Assembly: GCF_030413615.1 (NCBI RefSeq)
Contig: NZ_CP129236.1
Location: forward strand, 3,084,001 to 3,148,000
Length of the DNA: 64,000 nucleotides
Direction of reading: 5' to 3'
From: Planococcus shixiaomingii
GTDB taxonomy: Bacteria > Bacillota > Bacilli > Bacillales_A > Planococcaceae
In this document: positions 25,085 through 33,615 of the stretch, in pieces
How the letters are laid out: each line of letters begins with the position of its first letter
How positions within the stretch are numbered: the stretch's first letter is position 1
Made by a program: the position numbers and the translations under genes
The notes under the pieces: generated by a model
What the model was told of the DNA's origin: nothing
The model's input: only the letters and a program-made list of their open reading frames with translations
Database searches by the model: none

Positions 25085-28000
25085 TTATTTCTGGTAGATG
25101 ACTTTATCGCCTTTATTTCCCGCAGCGTCTGTCACGACAATGGTGATCGCCTCAGTCATATCGTCTATTGGCACCGGCACGGAGAAGGAGCCGTCCTGAT
25201 TGAGGTTGAATGGAACCGGTGCTTCTGCCTGGCCATTCCGGGTAATAATATAAGTTGCGTGAAGTTTTTCATTCAAATCGAAATCGTGTTCGTAAAGAAC
25301 TAACAATTTATTGAAATCTAAATATTTGTCGGTCACATTGCCAGTCGCTGTTCCCGATGAAACTGAACCGGTAATAACTGGTTTGGACGTTTTGACGAAG
25401 AGCGGCATGTAAGACGCATAAAGCGATGCAAATTCCTCATCTGTCGGTGTAAAGCCTACAAATTGAATAGAGTAAACCCCTTCCGGAATTGTGGTACGCG
25501 GATCCCCGTACCATGGCTTATACGTGCCATCAATTGTGAAAGCATGTTTGCCTTTCTTCAGTGCTTTTCCATCGAATAATATTCCCATTTCCGCAAAGAA
25601 AGGAACCCCTCCTTCAGGGTCATCTTTCAGATTAAATATCGTCGCTTTATAGCTGCTTAAATCATCAGTCAACCCGAAACTCATTACCGCTTTGTCTTTC
25701 ACTCCATCCCCATTTGGAGACAGATCGGTTTCGGTCAAGCGAATGTTTTCAAGTTCTATATATTCCGGGTCGCTGAGGCCTGCCGCAAATGGCAAGGAAA
25801 TCGTCGTATTGCCGCTTGCCAGGTGGATATAGCCGAGAACTTCCGCTTCAAGTTCCACGTCCTCATTTTTGGAAGCGGTCAACGTGACAGTCAGTGCCTG
25901 CTCGCCTGACAAAGTGAATGTTGGTTTGTCGATAGTCACTTTGGCATCGCCGTAAGGCTTCGTCACTTCGGCTGTCGCCTTGAACTGCCCTCCCGCTCCT
26001 AACAGGTCTTTCACGAGAATTTTTTTGGATACTTTGATGTTCTTTTCTTTAATTGATTGAATCCCAAAGGTTACAGTTCCTTTCGAGTTATCGACCAAAA
26101 CCCCTGTCTCGTTTTTCACTGCTTTATCTTGTGCATAGGCCAGTACTGCCGGATGGGCTGCCGCGTAAGCTTGGACGCGCCCCGCGCCTTGTGCGAATAC
26201 ATCGTATTTCTTTTTATCCAACCGTTTTGCTGTGTTCGATAGTGCCACTTTGATGTCGAACGGTGTCCAGTCCGGATGGGCTTGCTTTAGTAAAGCCACA
26301 ATGCCAGTCACGTGAGCAGCCGACATGGTTGCTCCGGATTCGCTTGTGTAGGCTTTGTTGTAGTCCGTCGCTTGATGCATGGGTTTTGTTGTAAGAATGT
26401 GCATGCCGGGCGCTAAGACATCCGGCTTAATATCGTAATTCGGAGCGATCGGCCCTTGCCCACTGCTTACAGCCACTTCATCGCCTTTAGTCAGCGATGT
26501 TTTGAACCCATTGAAAGTGACGGTTCCTTTCTCCTTTTTCAAGTGTAGGCGAAGCGTTTCCCCGTCTGCTTGGGACAAATCAAATGCCGGGATAAAATCA
26601 AGAGATTCTCCTAAAAAGATTCCCGAAGGGTCCGGCGCCTTTTCTTCGTTCGGAACGTTATGGAGGAAAACGGCTACTGCTCCCTGCGCTTTGGCAACTC
26701 GTATTTTTTCTTCCGGCGTAGTCCGGCCCATTGCCACAACCGCTACTTTTCCTGCTGCATCAATGCCTTCATAATTTTCTGGCTGTCCCTCTTCTGGAAT
26801 CGTTACAAGCTCGTATGGCCCTGTTAACTTTTCTGTTGGACTTTCGTTGAATGTCGTAGCTATTAAATTGGCATTTCTTTCAAATGAAAAATCACCAATC
26901 ATAGCATTGATAGTGCCGCTATGCTTTTCTTCAGGGAGCGTCGTATTTCCAACTGTGATACCAAGCTGAGAAGTTGCAGGTGACGAAATGGTTGAGCGAT
27001 CTGGACTATCACTTATCGCTGCCAATACTGAAATCGTTCCGGCAAGTGTCGCATTGTTGATGGCATAAGCGATACTGTTTGACTCGGAAGAACCCCAAAA
27101 TTCAAAGGATAAGTTGATGATATCCATGTCCTGTTTTGCTGCTTCTTCAATTCCCGCAAGAATCCATGATAATTGAGTGGTTTCATACGCACCGATGACG
27201 CGGTAAGCATACAAATCCACTTTAGGAGCCAAGCCCTTGAAGCCGAAAGGGTTTGCCCCGATGGCTGCAATTGTTCCTGCTATACGAGTTCCATGCGATG
27301 TTGCATACGGATCTCCACTTTCATCAATTTCAGGTACATTGCTCGGCCGTTCCGACGGCTTCGTTTCAGAAGGATCGTTGTCTGCCCGTGGCTTTGTATA
27401 CCTGAACGAATGTTTGACGAAGTTTTTGCCGCCTTTGTATACACCTTTAAACTCCGGGTGGTCCGGGTCGATGCCGGTATCGAGCACTGCCACTTTGACG
27501 CCTTCTCCTTGGAATCCTTCTGCCCACAGCTTATCGACACCCAAGAATTTAGGAACGGAAACGGTGCTATTGGCTGCTTGTGGAGTTGCCACTGTTTGCG
27601 CTGCATCTTTCACCACTTGGACAGTCTGATCCGGTTCGATGGCCCGGATCGTTGACACCTCGAGCATTTTCTTTATATCTTCCGCTTTTACTAGAGCCGA
27701 AAATCCATTCAAGACTGTCGAGTATGAATAGGTTTCTTCATATAGAATGTTTTTTTCCTGCAAGTCGGTTTTGGTTTGTGTTTGCTGCTGTTCTACTTTT
27801 GCTTCAATGTCGATGGCTTGTTTTTGTGTAAGTGTCTGGCCTTTTGAAGCTTTGATTCCTTCTTCAAATGCAACAGGCTTGTCAGTTAAATGGATGATGA
27901 CTGCTACTTTTTTGTCGCCGGATACGTTTTGCAAATCTTCATGTAGCCTCGGTCTGTTGGCCGCTAGCTTCATCTGTTCTTCAATGGCTGTTGTAATTTG

Positions 28001-28135
28001 CTGCCGGTTTTCTTTTCCTTCCGTTCCCGGGTCCGCTGCTGCTGCTATAGACGACGGCGAGAAGAGTAATAAAACCAAAATCACTGGCAGGATGCTGCTG
28101 AAAAGTTTCTTTGCCGCAAATCCTTTCAATTCCAA
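25085..28135 (-). CDS. Subtilase paralogue with lost catalytic Ser and oxyanion Asn (probable pseudoprotease)
   Basis: 1,016 residues. Signal peptide (about 1-33), I9-type propeptide (about 75-170), S8 domain with a PA insert (about 415-520), then Fn3-like beta-sandwich domains ending VTDAAGNKGDKVIYQK. It is a close full-length paralogue of the next gene. Catalytic Asp (VAVLDTGIDPDHPEF) and His (SHGTRIAGT) are kept, but the oxyanion region reads AAISDSPDR where the paralogue has AAGNFGPYR, and the nucleophile region reads SGATMSAAHVTG where the paralogue has SGTSMAAPHVTG. The catalytic codon is ACC (Thr). The frame is intact over three kilobases, so it is under selection or recent. It could bind substrates or act as a decoy; residual activity through Thr is possible but unlikely. 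Confidence 0.9.
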   Translation of the reverse strand: MELKGFAAKKLFSSILPVILVLLLFSPSSIAAAADPGTEGKENRQQITTAIEEQMKLAANRPRLHEDLQNVSGDKKVAVIIHLTDKPVAFEEGIKASKGQTLTQKQAIDIEAKVEQQQTQTKTDLQEKNILYEETYSYSTVLNGFSALVKAEDIKKMLEVSTIRAIEPDQTVQVVKDAAQTVATPQAANSTVSVPKFLGVDKLWAEGFQGEGVKVAVLDTGIDPDHPEFKGVYKGGKNFVKHSFRYTKPRADNDPSETKPSERPSNVPEIDESGDPYATSHGTRIAGTIAAIGANPFGFKGLAPKVDLYAYRVIGAYETTQLSWILAGIEEAAKQDMDIINLSFEFWGSSESNSIAYAINNATLAGTISVLAAISDSPDRSTISSPATSQLGITVGNTTLPEEKHSGTINAMIGDFSFERNANLIATTFNESPTEKLTGPYELVTIPEEGQPENYEGIDAAGKVAVVAMGRTTPEEKIRVAKAQGAVAVFLHNVPNEEKAPDPSGIFLGESLDFIPAFDLSQADGETLRLHLKKEKGTVTFNGFKTSLTKGDEVAVSSGQGPIAPNYDIKPDVLAPGMHILTTKPMHQATDYNKAYTSESGATMSAAHVTGIVALLKQAHPDWTPFDIKVALSNTAKRLDKKKYDVFAQGAGRVQAYAAAHPAVLAYAQDKAVKNETGVLVDNSKGTVTFGIQSIKEKNIKVSKKILVKDLLGAGGQFKATAEVTKPYGDAKVTIDKPTFTLSGEQALTVTLTASKNEDVELEAEVLGYIHLASGNTTISLPFAAGLSDPEYIELENIRLTETDLSPNGDGVKDKAVMSFGLTDDLSSYKATIFNLKDDPEGGVPFFAEMGILFDGKALKKGKHAFTIDGTYKPWYGDPRTTIPEGVYSIQFVGFTPTDEEFASLYASYMPLFVKTSKPVITGSVSSGTATGNVTDKYLDFNKLLVLYEHDFDLNEKLHATYIITRNGQAEAPVPFNLNQDGSFSVPVPIDDMTEAITIVVTDAAGNKGDKVIYQK

Positions 28136-28313
28136 CTCCTCCTTATAATGCTATGTATGGGAATTTGAAAGTTTTGGCAGTTATATTCTAACATAAATAT
28201 TTGATTATTTTGATAATTATTTTGTTTTAATAAAAATAAAAGACGAGGTTAATGAAAGGTTTCTCTGCCTTGCTTCTGGCAAACATTAGCTTCCCCAGTA
28301 CCTTGAAATGGTG

Positions 28314-28386
28314 AGTTTCAACTTTCTAGGGGCGAGTTACAACTTTTTGCGGACGAGTTACAACTTTCTTCTTCTCAGTTGCAACT
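28314..28386. repeat. Family A phased array, 4 units
   Basis: Cores AGTTTCAACT (28314), AGTTACAACT (28335, 28356) and AGTTGCAACT (28377), exactly 21 bp apart. An AGCTTCC motif, which also follows the hairpins of other modules, lies 20 nt upstream at 28288. The array lies between the two large paralogous subtilases. Confidence 0.9.
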
Positions 28387-28404
28387 TCTCCGGGAAAAAT
28401 AAAA

Positions 28405-28430
28405 AAGCGGGAGGAATATTCCCTCCCGCT
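28405..28430 (-). terminator. Terminator of the second large subtilase
   Basis: GCGGGAGG ... CCTCCCGC hairpin, followed on the minus strand by a T-run, directly after the stop at 28435. Confidence 0.85.
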
Positions 28431-28434
28431 CCGC

Positions 28435-31400
28435 TTATTTCTTGTAAATAACCGCTTCGCCTTTATTGCCTGCCGCGTCTGTTACGACGACAGTAATTGT
28501 TTCGATTGCACCATCTGCCTGCACCGGTACGGAGAAAGAACCGTCCTGCTCGAGGTTAAATGGCACCGGTTCTCCCGCTTGGCCGTTTTGGGTGACGATA
28601 TAGGTGGCGTGGAGCTTATCGTTCAAGTCGAAATCCAAGCCGTACGCTTTCAGGACTTTATTGAAATCCAGGTAGCGGTCGGTGACTTTTCCGGTTGCTG
28701 TTGCATCTGTGACAGAGCCGGAAATGACCGGTTTGGTCGTTTTAACAAAGAACGGCAGTGCGCTTCCGTAAACGAATGGGAATTGCACATCCGGCGTTGT
28801 TTCGCCGCTAAATTGCAAGGCGTAGACGCCGTCCGGTATCCGCTTTTTCGGATCTCCGTTCCATGGGTAATACTGGCCGTCGATCGGCAAACTGTGTTTC
28901 CCTTTTTTCAATTCTGTTCCTTCGACGATATACCCCACTTCTTCGTAATTAGAGACTCCTTCACCAAACGCCGCCCCTAAATCGAATAGCGCGAGGTCGT
29001 AGCGGATCAAATCACCGGTCAGGATGAAATCTAGCGTGCCTTGATCTTTCACGCCGTCGCCATTCGGAGACAGATCAGGTTCCGACAAAGCAAAGCCTTG
29101 CATTTCCACAATAGGAACGCCGCTCAGGTTGGCCGCAAATGGCAGCGAGATTGTCGTTTTGCCTTTAGTCAGGTGGATATAGCCGAGAACTTCGGCCTCA
29201 AAAAGCTGTTCGGTGTTTTTGGACGCCTTCAGGGTCACGGTCAGTTCCTGCTCGCCCGCTAACGTGAATGCCGGTTTGTCGACTGTCACTTTAGCATCTC
29301 CGAATGTCTTTGTTACTTCAACCGTTGTTTTGTAATCGCCGCCTTTTCCGGTGATGTCTTTCACCAGGATCTTTTTGGCGACGGACAAGTTCTTTTCTTT
29401 CAAGGAGTGATTGCCGAAAGTGACGGTTCCTTTCGGATTATCGACCAAGGTGCCGGTAGAATTTTGGACTGCCTGGTCCTGACCATAAGCGAGTGCTTCA
29501 GGATGGGCTGCGAGATGCGCTTGTACGCGCCCTGCCCCTTGGGCGAATACGTCGAATTGGGCTTTGTCCAGTTTTTTCCCGGTATTCGACAACGCCACTT
29601 TGATGTCGAACGGCGTCCAGTCCGGATGCGCTTGCTTCAATAATGCCGCAATCCCCGTGACATGCGGTGCCGCCATGGAAGTGCCGGAGTCCCGTGTATA
29701 AGCTTTGCTGTAATCGGCATTCGGATTGTCCGATTTGTACATTGGTTTGGATGAAAGAACGCGTGTACCAGGCGCCACTACATCCGGCTTGATATCGAAG
29801 TTCGGTGTACTTGGCCCTCGGCTGCTTGAAAAATGCACTTCATCGCCTTTCGTTTTGGCCGTTTTGAATCCACTGAATTTAATCGTGCCTTTGTTATTGC
29901 TCAGTTGCGTCCGGAGCGCTTGCCCATCTTCTTGGGACAAGTCGAATGCTGGAATAAAATCGAAAGAGTCACCGATAAAGAGACCGGATGGGCCGGGCGA
30001 CCCTTCGCCTCTTCGCACATTATGGAGAAGTACCGCTACAGCACCTTGCGCTTTGGCGACCCGGATTTTCTCTTCCGGTATAATGCGCCCAAGAGCAACG
30101 ACAGCCACTTTGCCGTTTACATCAATGCCTTCGTAGTCTTTCTTTTGCCCCGCTTCCGGAATGGATATCAGTTCGTATTCACCGGTTAATTGCTCAGCCG
30201 GGTCTTCGTTGAATGTAGTAGCCATCAAATTGGCGGATTTCGTCAATTTATAGTCGCCGACTGTGGCATTGATCGTCGCTGAAAGGCGTTCTTCAGGAAG
30301 CGTCGTATTTCCGACCCCGATGCCGAGGCGGGAAGTGGCCGGCGATCCGACCGATGTGCGGTACGGGCCGAAATTTCCTGCCGCCAAGACGGAAGTGGTG
30401 CCGGCGAGTGTGGCATTATTGACTGCGTACGCCATGCTTTCGGATTCGGAAGTGTTGTAAAAACCGAGCGACAAATTGAGGACATCCATGTCCTGCTCTG
30501 CCGCTTCTTCAATTCCGGCCAGGACCCACGACACTTGGCCATTGCCGTATGCTCCCATTACGCGGTAGGCATACAACTCCACTTTCGGCGCCATTCCTTT
30601 AAAGCCGAAAGGATTCGCGCCGATTGCAGCGATCGTTCCCGAAACGTGCGTACCGTGGAACGTAGCAAACGGCATTCCCCATTCGTTGAATTCCGGCATA
30701 TTGGCTGGCCGTTCAGACGGCTTTGTTTCAGAAGGGTCATCATCGGGACGCGGCTTCGTATACACCGCTGAAAACTTCACGAAGTTTTTCCCGCCTTTGT
30801 AAACCCCTTTAAATTCCGGGTGATCCGGGTCAATGCCGGTATCGAGCACTGCCACTTTGACACCTTGGCCTTCAAAGCCTTCCGCCCAAAGCTTGTCCAC
30901 CCCAAGAAGTGCCGGTATGGGATCTGCCCCTTTAGCTGCTTGCGGTTCTGCAGCTTGCGTCGCTCCATCTGCCATCGCTTGGACTGCGTGGTCCGGTTCG
31001 ATAAACCGGATACCTGGCACTTCCAGCATTTCTTCCAAATCTCCCGCTTTGACAGTGGCTGCAAAGCCGTTCATTACAGTTGAGTAGGAATACGTTTCTT
31101 CATAAGAGATGTTTTTTTCCTGAAGACCAGCTTTGACTTGAGTCTGCTCGGCTTCAATTTTTGCTTTCACATTTTTTTCTTGTTCCAGGGAAAAGGCCTG
31201 ATCTTTGGATGCTTTGATGCCTTCTTCAAGTGCCACCGGCTTTTGTGATAAGTGGACAATGACTGCTACTTCCTTATTCCCTTCGAGATCACGTAAATCG
31301 GCATGGAGTTTGGGTCCTCTCGCTGCCAATTTCAGTTGCTCTTTGACGGCTGCCGCCATCTCCTCATTACTGCTCTCTCGGCCTTCCTCCTCTGCTGCTT

Positions 31401-31491
31401 GTAATGAAACCGGCGATAAAAGTGATAAGACCAAGACCAATGGCAGAATGCGGCTAAATAACTCTTGTACGTTAAGCTTCCCCACTTCCAA
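28435..31491 (-). CDS. Large secreted subtilase with PA and Fn3-like domains, catalytically complete
   Basis: 1,018 residues with the same layout as the neighbouring paralogue: signal peptide, I9-type propeptide, S8 domain with PA insert, C-terminal beta-sandwich domains. Here every active-site element is canonical: Asp in VAVLDTGIDPDHPEF, His in FHGTHVSGTIAA, Asn in AAGNFGPYR, Ser in SGTSMAAPHVTG. The C-terminus PDLSPNGDGVKDQG contains a calcium-loop-like motif also seen in lactocepin/Vpr-type enzymes. No LPxTG or SLH anchor is seen, so it is presumably released or held by its beta domains. GGAGG about 8 nt before the start. The tandem arrangement shows a local duplication. Confidence 0.94.
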   Translation of the reverse strand: MEVGKLNVQELFSRILPLVLVLSLLSPVSLQAAEEEGRESSNEEMAAAVKEQLKLAARGPKLHADLRDLEGNKEVAVIVHLSQKPVALEEGIKASKDQAFSLEQEKNVKAKIEAEQTQVKAGLQEKNISYEETYSYSTVMNGFAATVKAGDLEEMLEVPGIRFIEPDHAVQAMADGATQAAEPQAAKGADPIPALLGVDKLWAEGFEGQGVKVAVLDTGIDPDHPEFKGVYKGGKNFVKFSAVYTKPRPDDDPSETKPSERPANMPEFNEWGMPFATFHGTHVSGTIAAIGANPFGFKGMAPKVELYAYRVMGAYGNGQVSWVLAGIEEAAEQDMDVLNLSLGFYNTSESESMAYAVNNATLAGTTSVLAAGNFGPYRTSVGSPATSRLGIGVGNTTLPEERLSATINATVGDYKLTKSANLMATTFNEDPAEQLTGEYELISIPEAGQKKDYEGIDVNGKVAVVALGRIIPEEKIRVAKAQGAVAVLLHNVRRGEGSPGPSGLFIGDSFDFIPAFDLSQEDGQALRTQLSNNKGTIKFSGFKTAKTKGDEVHFSSSRGPSTPNFDIKPDVVAPGTRVLSSKPMYKSDNPNADYSKAYTRDSGTSMAAPHVTGIAALLKQAHPDWTPFDIKVALSNTGKKLDKAQFDVFAQGAGRVQAHLAAHPEALAYGQDQAVQNSTGTLVDNPKGTVTFGNHSLKEKNLSVAKKILVKDITGKGGDYKTTVEVTKTFGDAKVTVDKPAFTLAGEQELTVTLKASKNTEQLFEAEVLGYIHLTKGKTTISLPFAANLSGVPIVEMQGFALSEPDLSPNGDGVKDQGTLDFILTGDLIRYDLALFDLGAAFGEGVSNYEEVGYIVEGTELKKGKHSLPIDGQYYPWNGDPKKRIPDGVYALQFSGETTPDVQFPFVYGSALPFFVKTTKPVISGSVTDATATGKVTDRYLDFNKVLKAYGLDFDLNDKLHATYIVTQNGQAGEPVPFNLEQDGSFSVPVQADGAIETITVVVTDAAGNKGEAVIYKK

Positions 31492-31596
31492 CTCCTCCTT
31501 AAAATGGTATGTATGGAAATCTGAATATTAAAACACTTATATTTTATCATAAAAATTTGATATTTTTATTAGTTTCTTCTATATAAATAGAAAAAT

Positions 31597-31623
31597 AAAA
31601 AGCACACGCAATGTGTGCTTTTT
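31597..31623. terminator. Terminator overlapping the acyltransferase stop
   Basis: AAAAAGCACAC-GCAAT-GTGTGCTTTTT, symmetrical, so usable from both strands. It ends the minus-strand acyltransferase, whose stop codon lies at its edge. Confidence 0.85.
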
Positions 31624-32641
31624 ACGGAACGATGTATTTGACGATTGGTATTTTTTGCAGAATCAGAATAATGGCGAATGAAATGAAATAAATCATTATC
31701 CAGACGAGCGGCAGGCCGATCACCGGGTTGATGAAATTTTCGTTAATGCCAAACAGCAAGTTCAAGTAGACCTGGACGAGCGGATGGATGACGTAAATGC
31801 CGAGTGTCGCAAGACTTAGTTTCGTGATCAGCGGATTCGGTTTTATTCGCGGAGCCAAGTGTTGAAACAGGACGAAAACGAACAAGGTGATGGCCATGGA
31901 GTTCGGCCGGAAATGCTCGTAGAAAAATCCGTCAAACTTTCCGGCTTTGTCCGTTAAGTAAAGGTTGCCGAAAATCGTTACGAAGAACCCAACTACCGCG
32001 AGTCCTCCGAGCAGCGGCAACCACTTTTTCGGGAGCGGATACAGAAATAAGTATGCGCCGAGCAGGAAGTAACCGATGTAAGGTTCGAATAGCCCTGCCG
32101 GAAACGCCATTTCAAGGTTCAAGAATTTGTCCAGCACCGGGAAAACGCCGGTGAACAAAAACCAGAAGCCAATAAAGTAGAGGAAGGTTTTTTGGCTCAT
32201 GTTATGGACGAGAATCCGCAGAAACGGAGCCATCAAGTAAAGGCCGATAATCGTGTAAAGGAACCATAAATGAAAGTAAATGCCTTCTCCAAAAAACATT
32301 TGCACCATTTCCCAAGCTGAGTAAGAACGCTCCTGCTGGAAAACGCGGTACGCAATGTAAACGCCGCTCCAAAAAATTAATGGGATAAATGCTTTTGCCA
32401 GACGTTTTTTCAGAAAATCCCATACCGGTTCATCCGGCTTCCGGGTCAGTAGCAAGGCGCCGCTCAACATAAAAAAGACCGGCACACACCAACGGAGAGT
32501 CGAGCCGACCACATGCGCATATTGCCATTGCCATTCAGTCGGCGGAACGTGATTGACGACTCTTGAAACAACATGGATGCCCACAACAGCAAAAATCGAC
32601 AACACACGGAGCCAGTCCATGTAGTCGTATCTTTTAGCCAT
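31622..32641 (-). CDS. Integral-membrane acyltransferase (acyltransferase-3 family)
   Basis: 339 residues with about ten hydrophobic segments. The N-terminus YDYMDWLRVLSIFAVVGIHVVSRV has the family Arg and His (WLR...IHV), proposed for acyl transfer across the membrane. The family O-acetylates surface sugars such as capsule, teichoic acid or peptidoglycan. It stands alone, so the acceptor is unknown. A ribosome site (AGGGGGGG) lies within 10 nt of the ATG. A second member of the family is encoded at 50969-52015. Confidence 0.88.
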   Translation of the reverse strand: MAKRYDYMDWLRVLSIFAVVGIHVVSRVVNHVPPTEWQWQYAHVVGSTLRWCVPVFFMLSGALLLTRKPDEPVWDFLKKRLAKAFIPLIFWSGVYIAYRVFQQERSYSAWEMVQMFFGEGIYFHLWFLYTIIGLYLMAPFLRILVHNMSQKTFLYFIGFWFLFTGVFPVLDKFLNLEMAFPAGLFEPYIGYFLLGAYLFLYPLPKKWLPLLGGLAVVGFFVTIFGNLYLTDKAGKFDGFFYEHFRPNSMAITLFVFVLFQHLAPRIKPNPLITKLSLATLGIYVIHPLVQVYLNLLFGINENFINPVIGLPLVWIMIYFISFAIILILQKIPIVKYIVP

Positions 32642-32725
32642 TTGCGCCCCCCCTTTCTCTTGATGTATGTATAGCAGTCAGTTTTCCTATCCCCTGCCTT
32701 CGGGGAAATAAAACTTTTTTGGGTG

Positions 32726-32819
32726 AGTTGTTGTGTGGTGATGGTGAGTTGCAACTTTTTCGGTATGAGTTTCAACTTTTCGGATGTGAGTTGCAACTTT
32801 TTGCACTTGAGTTACAACT
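32726..32819. repeat. Family A phased array, 5 units
   Basis: Unit starts at 32726 (AGTTGTTGTG, half-core), 32747 (AGTTGCAACT), 32768 (AGTTTCAACT), 32789 (AGTTGCAACT) and 32810 (AGTTACAACT): exactly 21 bp. A small CCCC/GGGG hairpin (32691-32705) precedes it. It lies upstream of the acyltransferase gene. Confidence 0.9.
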
Positions 32820-32820
32820 T

Positions 32821-33440
32821 TTCAAGTGAAAAGCAGTTGGATATATCTCTACTGGAGGATACGGAGCTTAGTAGGTATTACTTTAGCTTTAAAATGAAAT
32901 TTCTTCTATATAGAGAGTGATATTGATTGGCATAAAGCATACAGATGGGCTTGCGGAAAATATGATTTAATAATAAGAATTTTGTATTATATTAAAAATG
33001 CCTTTAACGAATATCGAAATAATAATTTTTTGTTAATATTAAACAATTTTTTTACCTTTAATTTTTTTAGAAATAAACATGTTCCAAACTGATTTGAAGT
33101 AGTTAAAAAATTAGTATTATTACGATAACAACTACCATTCAATCTTTCATTTTTGCTCTCTTTCTCTTGTAGATCAGCGTATGGATCAAAGCTTGGCTTT
33201 AATTTAAAAGTAAATATATGTATATTTGATTTAAGATGATCAAATGGGCAGAAAGTGTATTTTGATTTATTATTTTTAGTCTTTTACTCATAGATTAAAC
33301 CAAATAAATGGAATGAAAATGTAAATTAAAAGTAATAAATTAACATATCTTTTGTTAAAAGGTAAATAAATTTACGCACATTTTAAGTGGTTTCCCGTCT
33401 TTTTATGGTTTTAAACATTTCTTCCGTGTTTTTTAAACCT
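32821..33440. other. AT-rich non-coding stretch
   Basis: About 620 bases with no convincing open frame, repeat or RNA gene. Composition is strongly AT-rich. It precedes the regulatory region of the first NlpC/P60 gene and may contain a long upstream control region, but no further motif is evident. Confidence 0.4.
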
Positions 33441-33443
33441 CCA

Positions 33444-33551
33444 GAAACGTTGTTATATCAACGTTTCCGAAAGAAAAATGTTATTGTCATACAATTGTAA
33501 TATAACTGCAATCGAATTAACATTGTTTTTCATACTATCACCCCCTATAGT
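33444..33551 (+). promoter_or_regulatory. Operator-like inverted repeat and promoter region of the first NlpC/P60 gene
   Basis: GAAACGTTG-TTATAT-CAACGTTTC (33444-33467) is a perfect 9-bp inverted repeat with a 6-nt centre. Downstream, TGTAATATAACTGCAAT (33496-33512) resembles a WalR box (TGTWAH-N5-TGTWAH, one mismatch), and CCCTATAGT (33542-33551) may hold the -10 box. The inverted repeat and the CCCTATAGT region are repeated upstream of the paralogue. Confidence 0.5.
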
Positions 33552-33615
33552 AAGTAGCAGAGCAAGAAACACTTAATCCTATTCTTGGATAACAAAAAAC
33601 GTTAGGGGAAAAACA

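Noticed and set aside
27173..27655. Long plus-strand frames opposite the subtilases, the phosphoesterase and the amidohydrolase (for example 160 residues at 27173, 215 residues at 62972)
   Set aside because: They lie fully antisense to well-supported genes, lack ribosome sites and encode Cys/Arg/His-rich sequence typical of antisense shadows.
32821..33440. Possible tRNA or small RNA gene
   Set aside because: No cloverleaf, no strong hairpin with T-run and no CCA-like end could be found; only AT-rich sequence is seen.
33540..33615. c-di-AMP (ydaO-type) riboswitch before the NlpC/P60 genes
   Set aside because: That riboswitch class often controls such genes, but the conserved leader here is only about 50 nt and lacks its motifs and pseudoknot layout.
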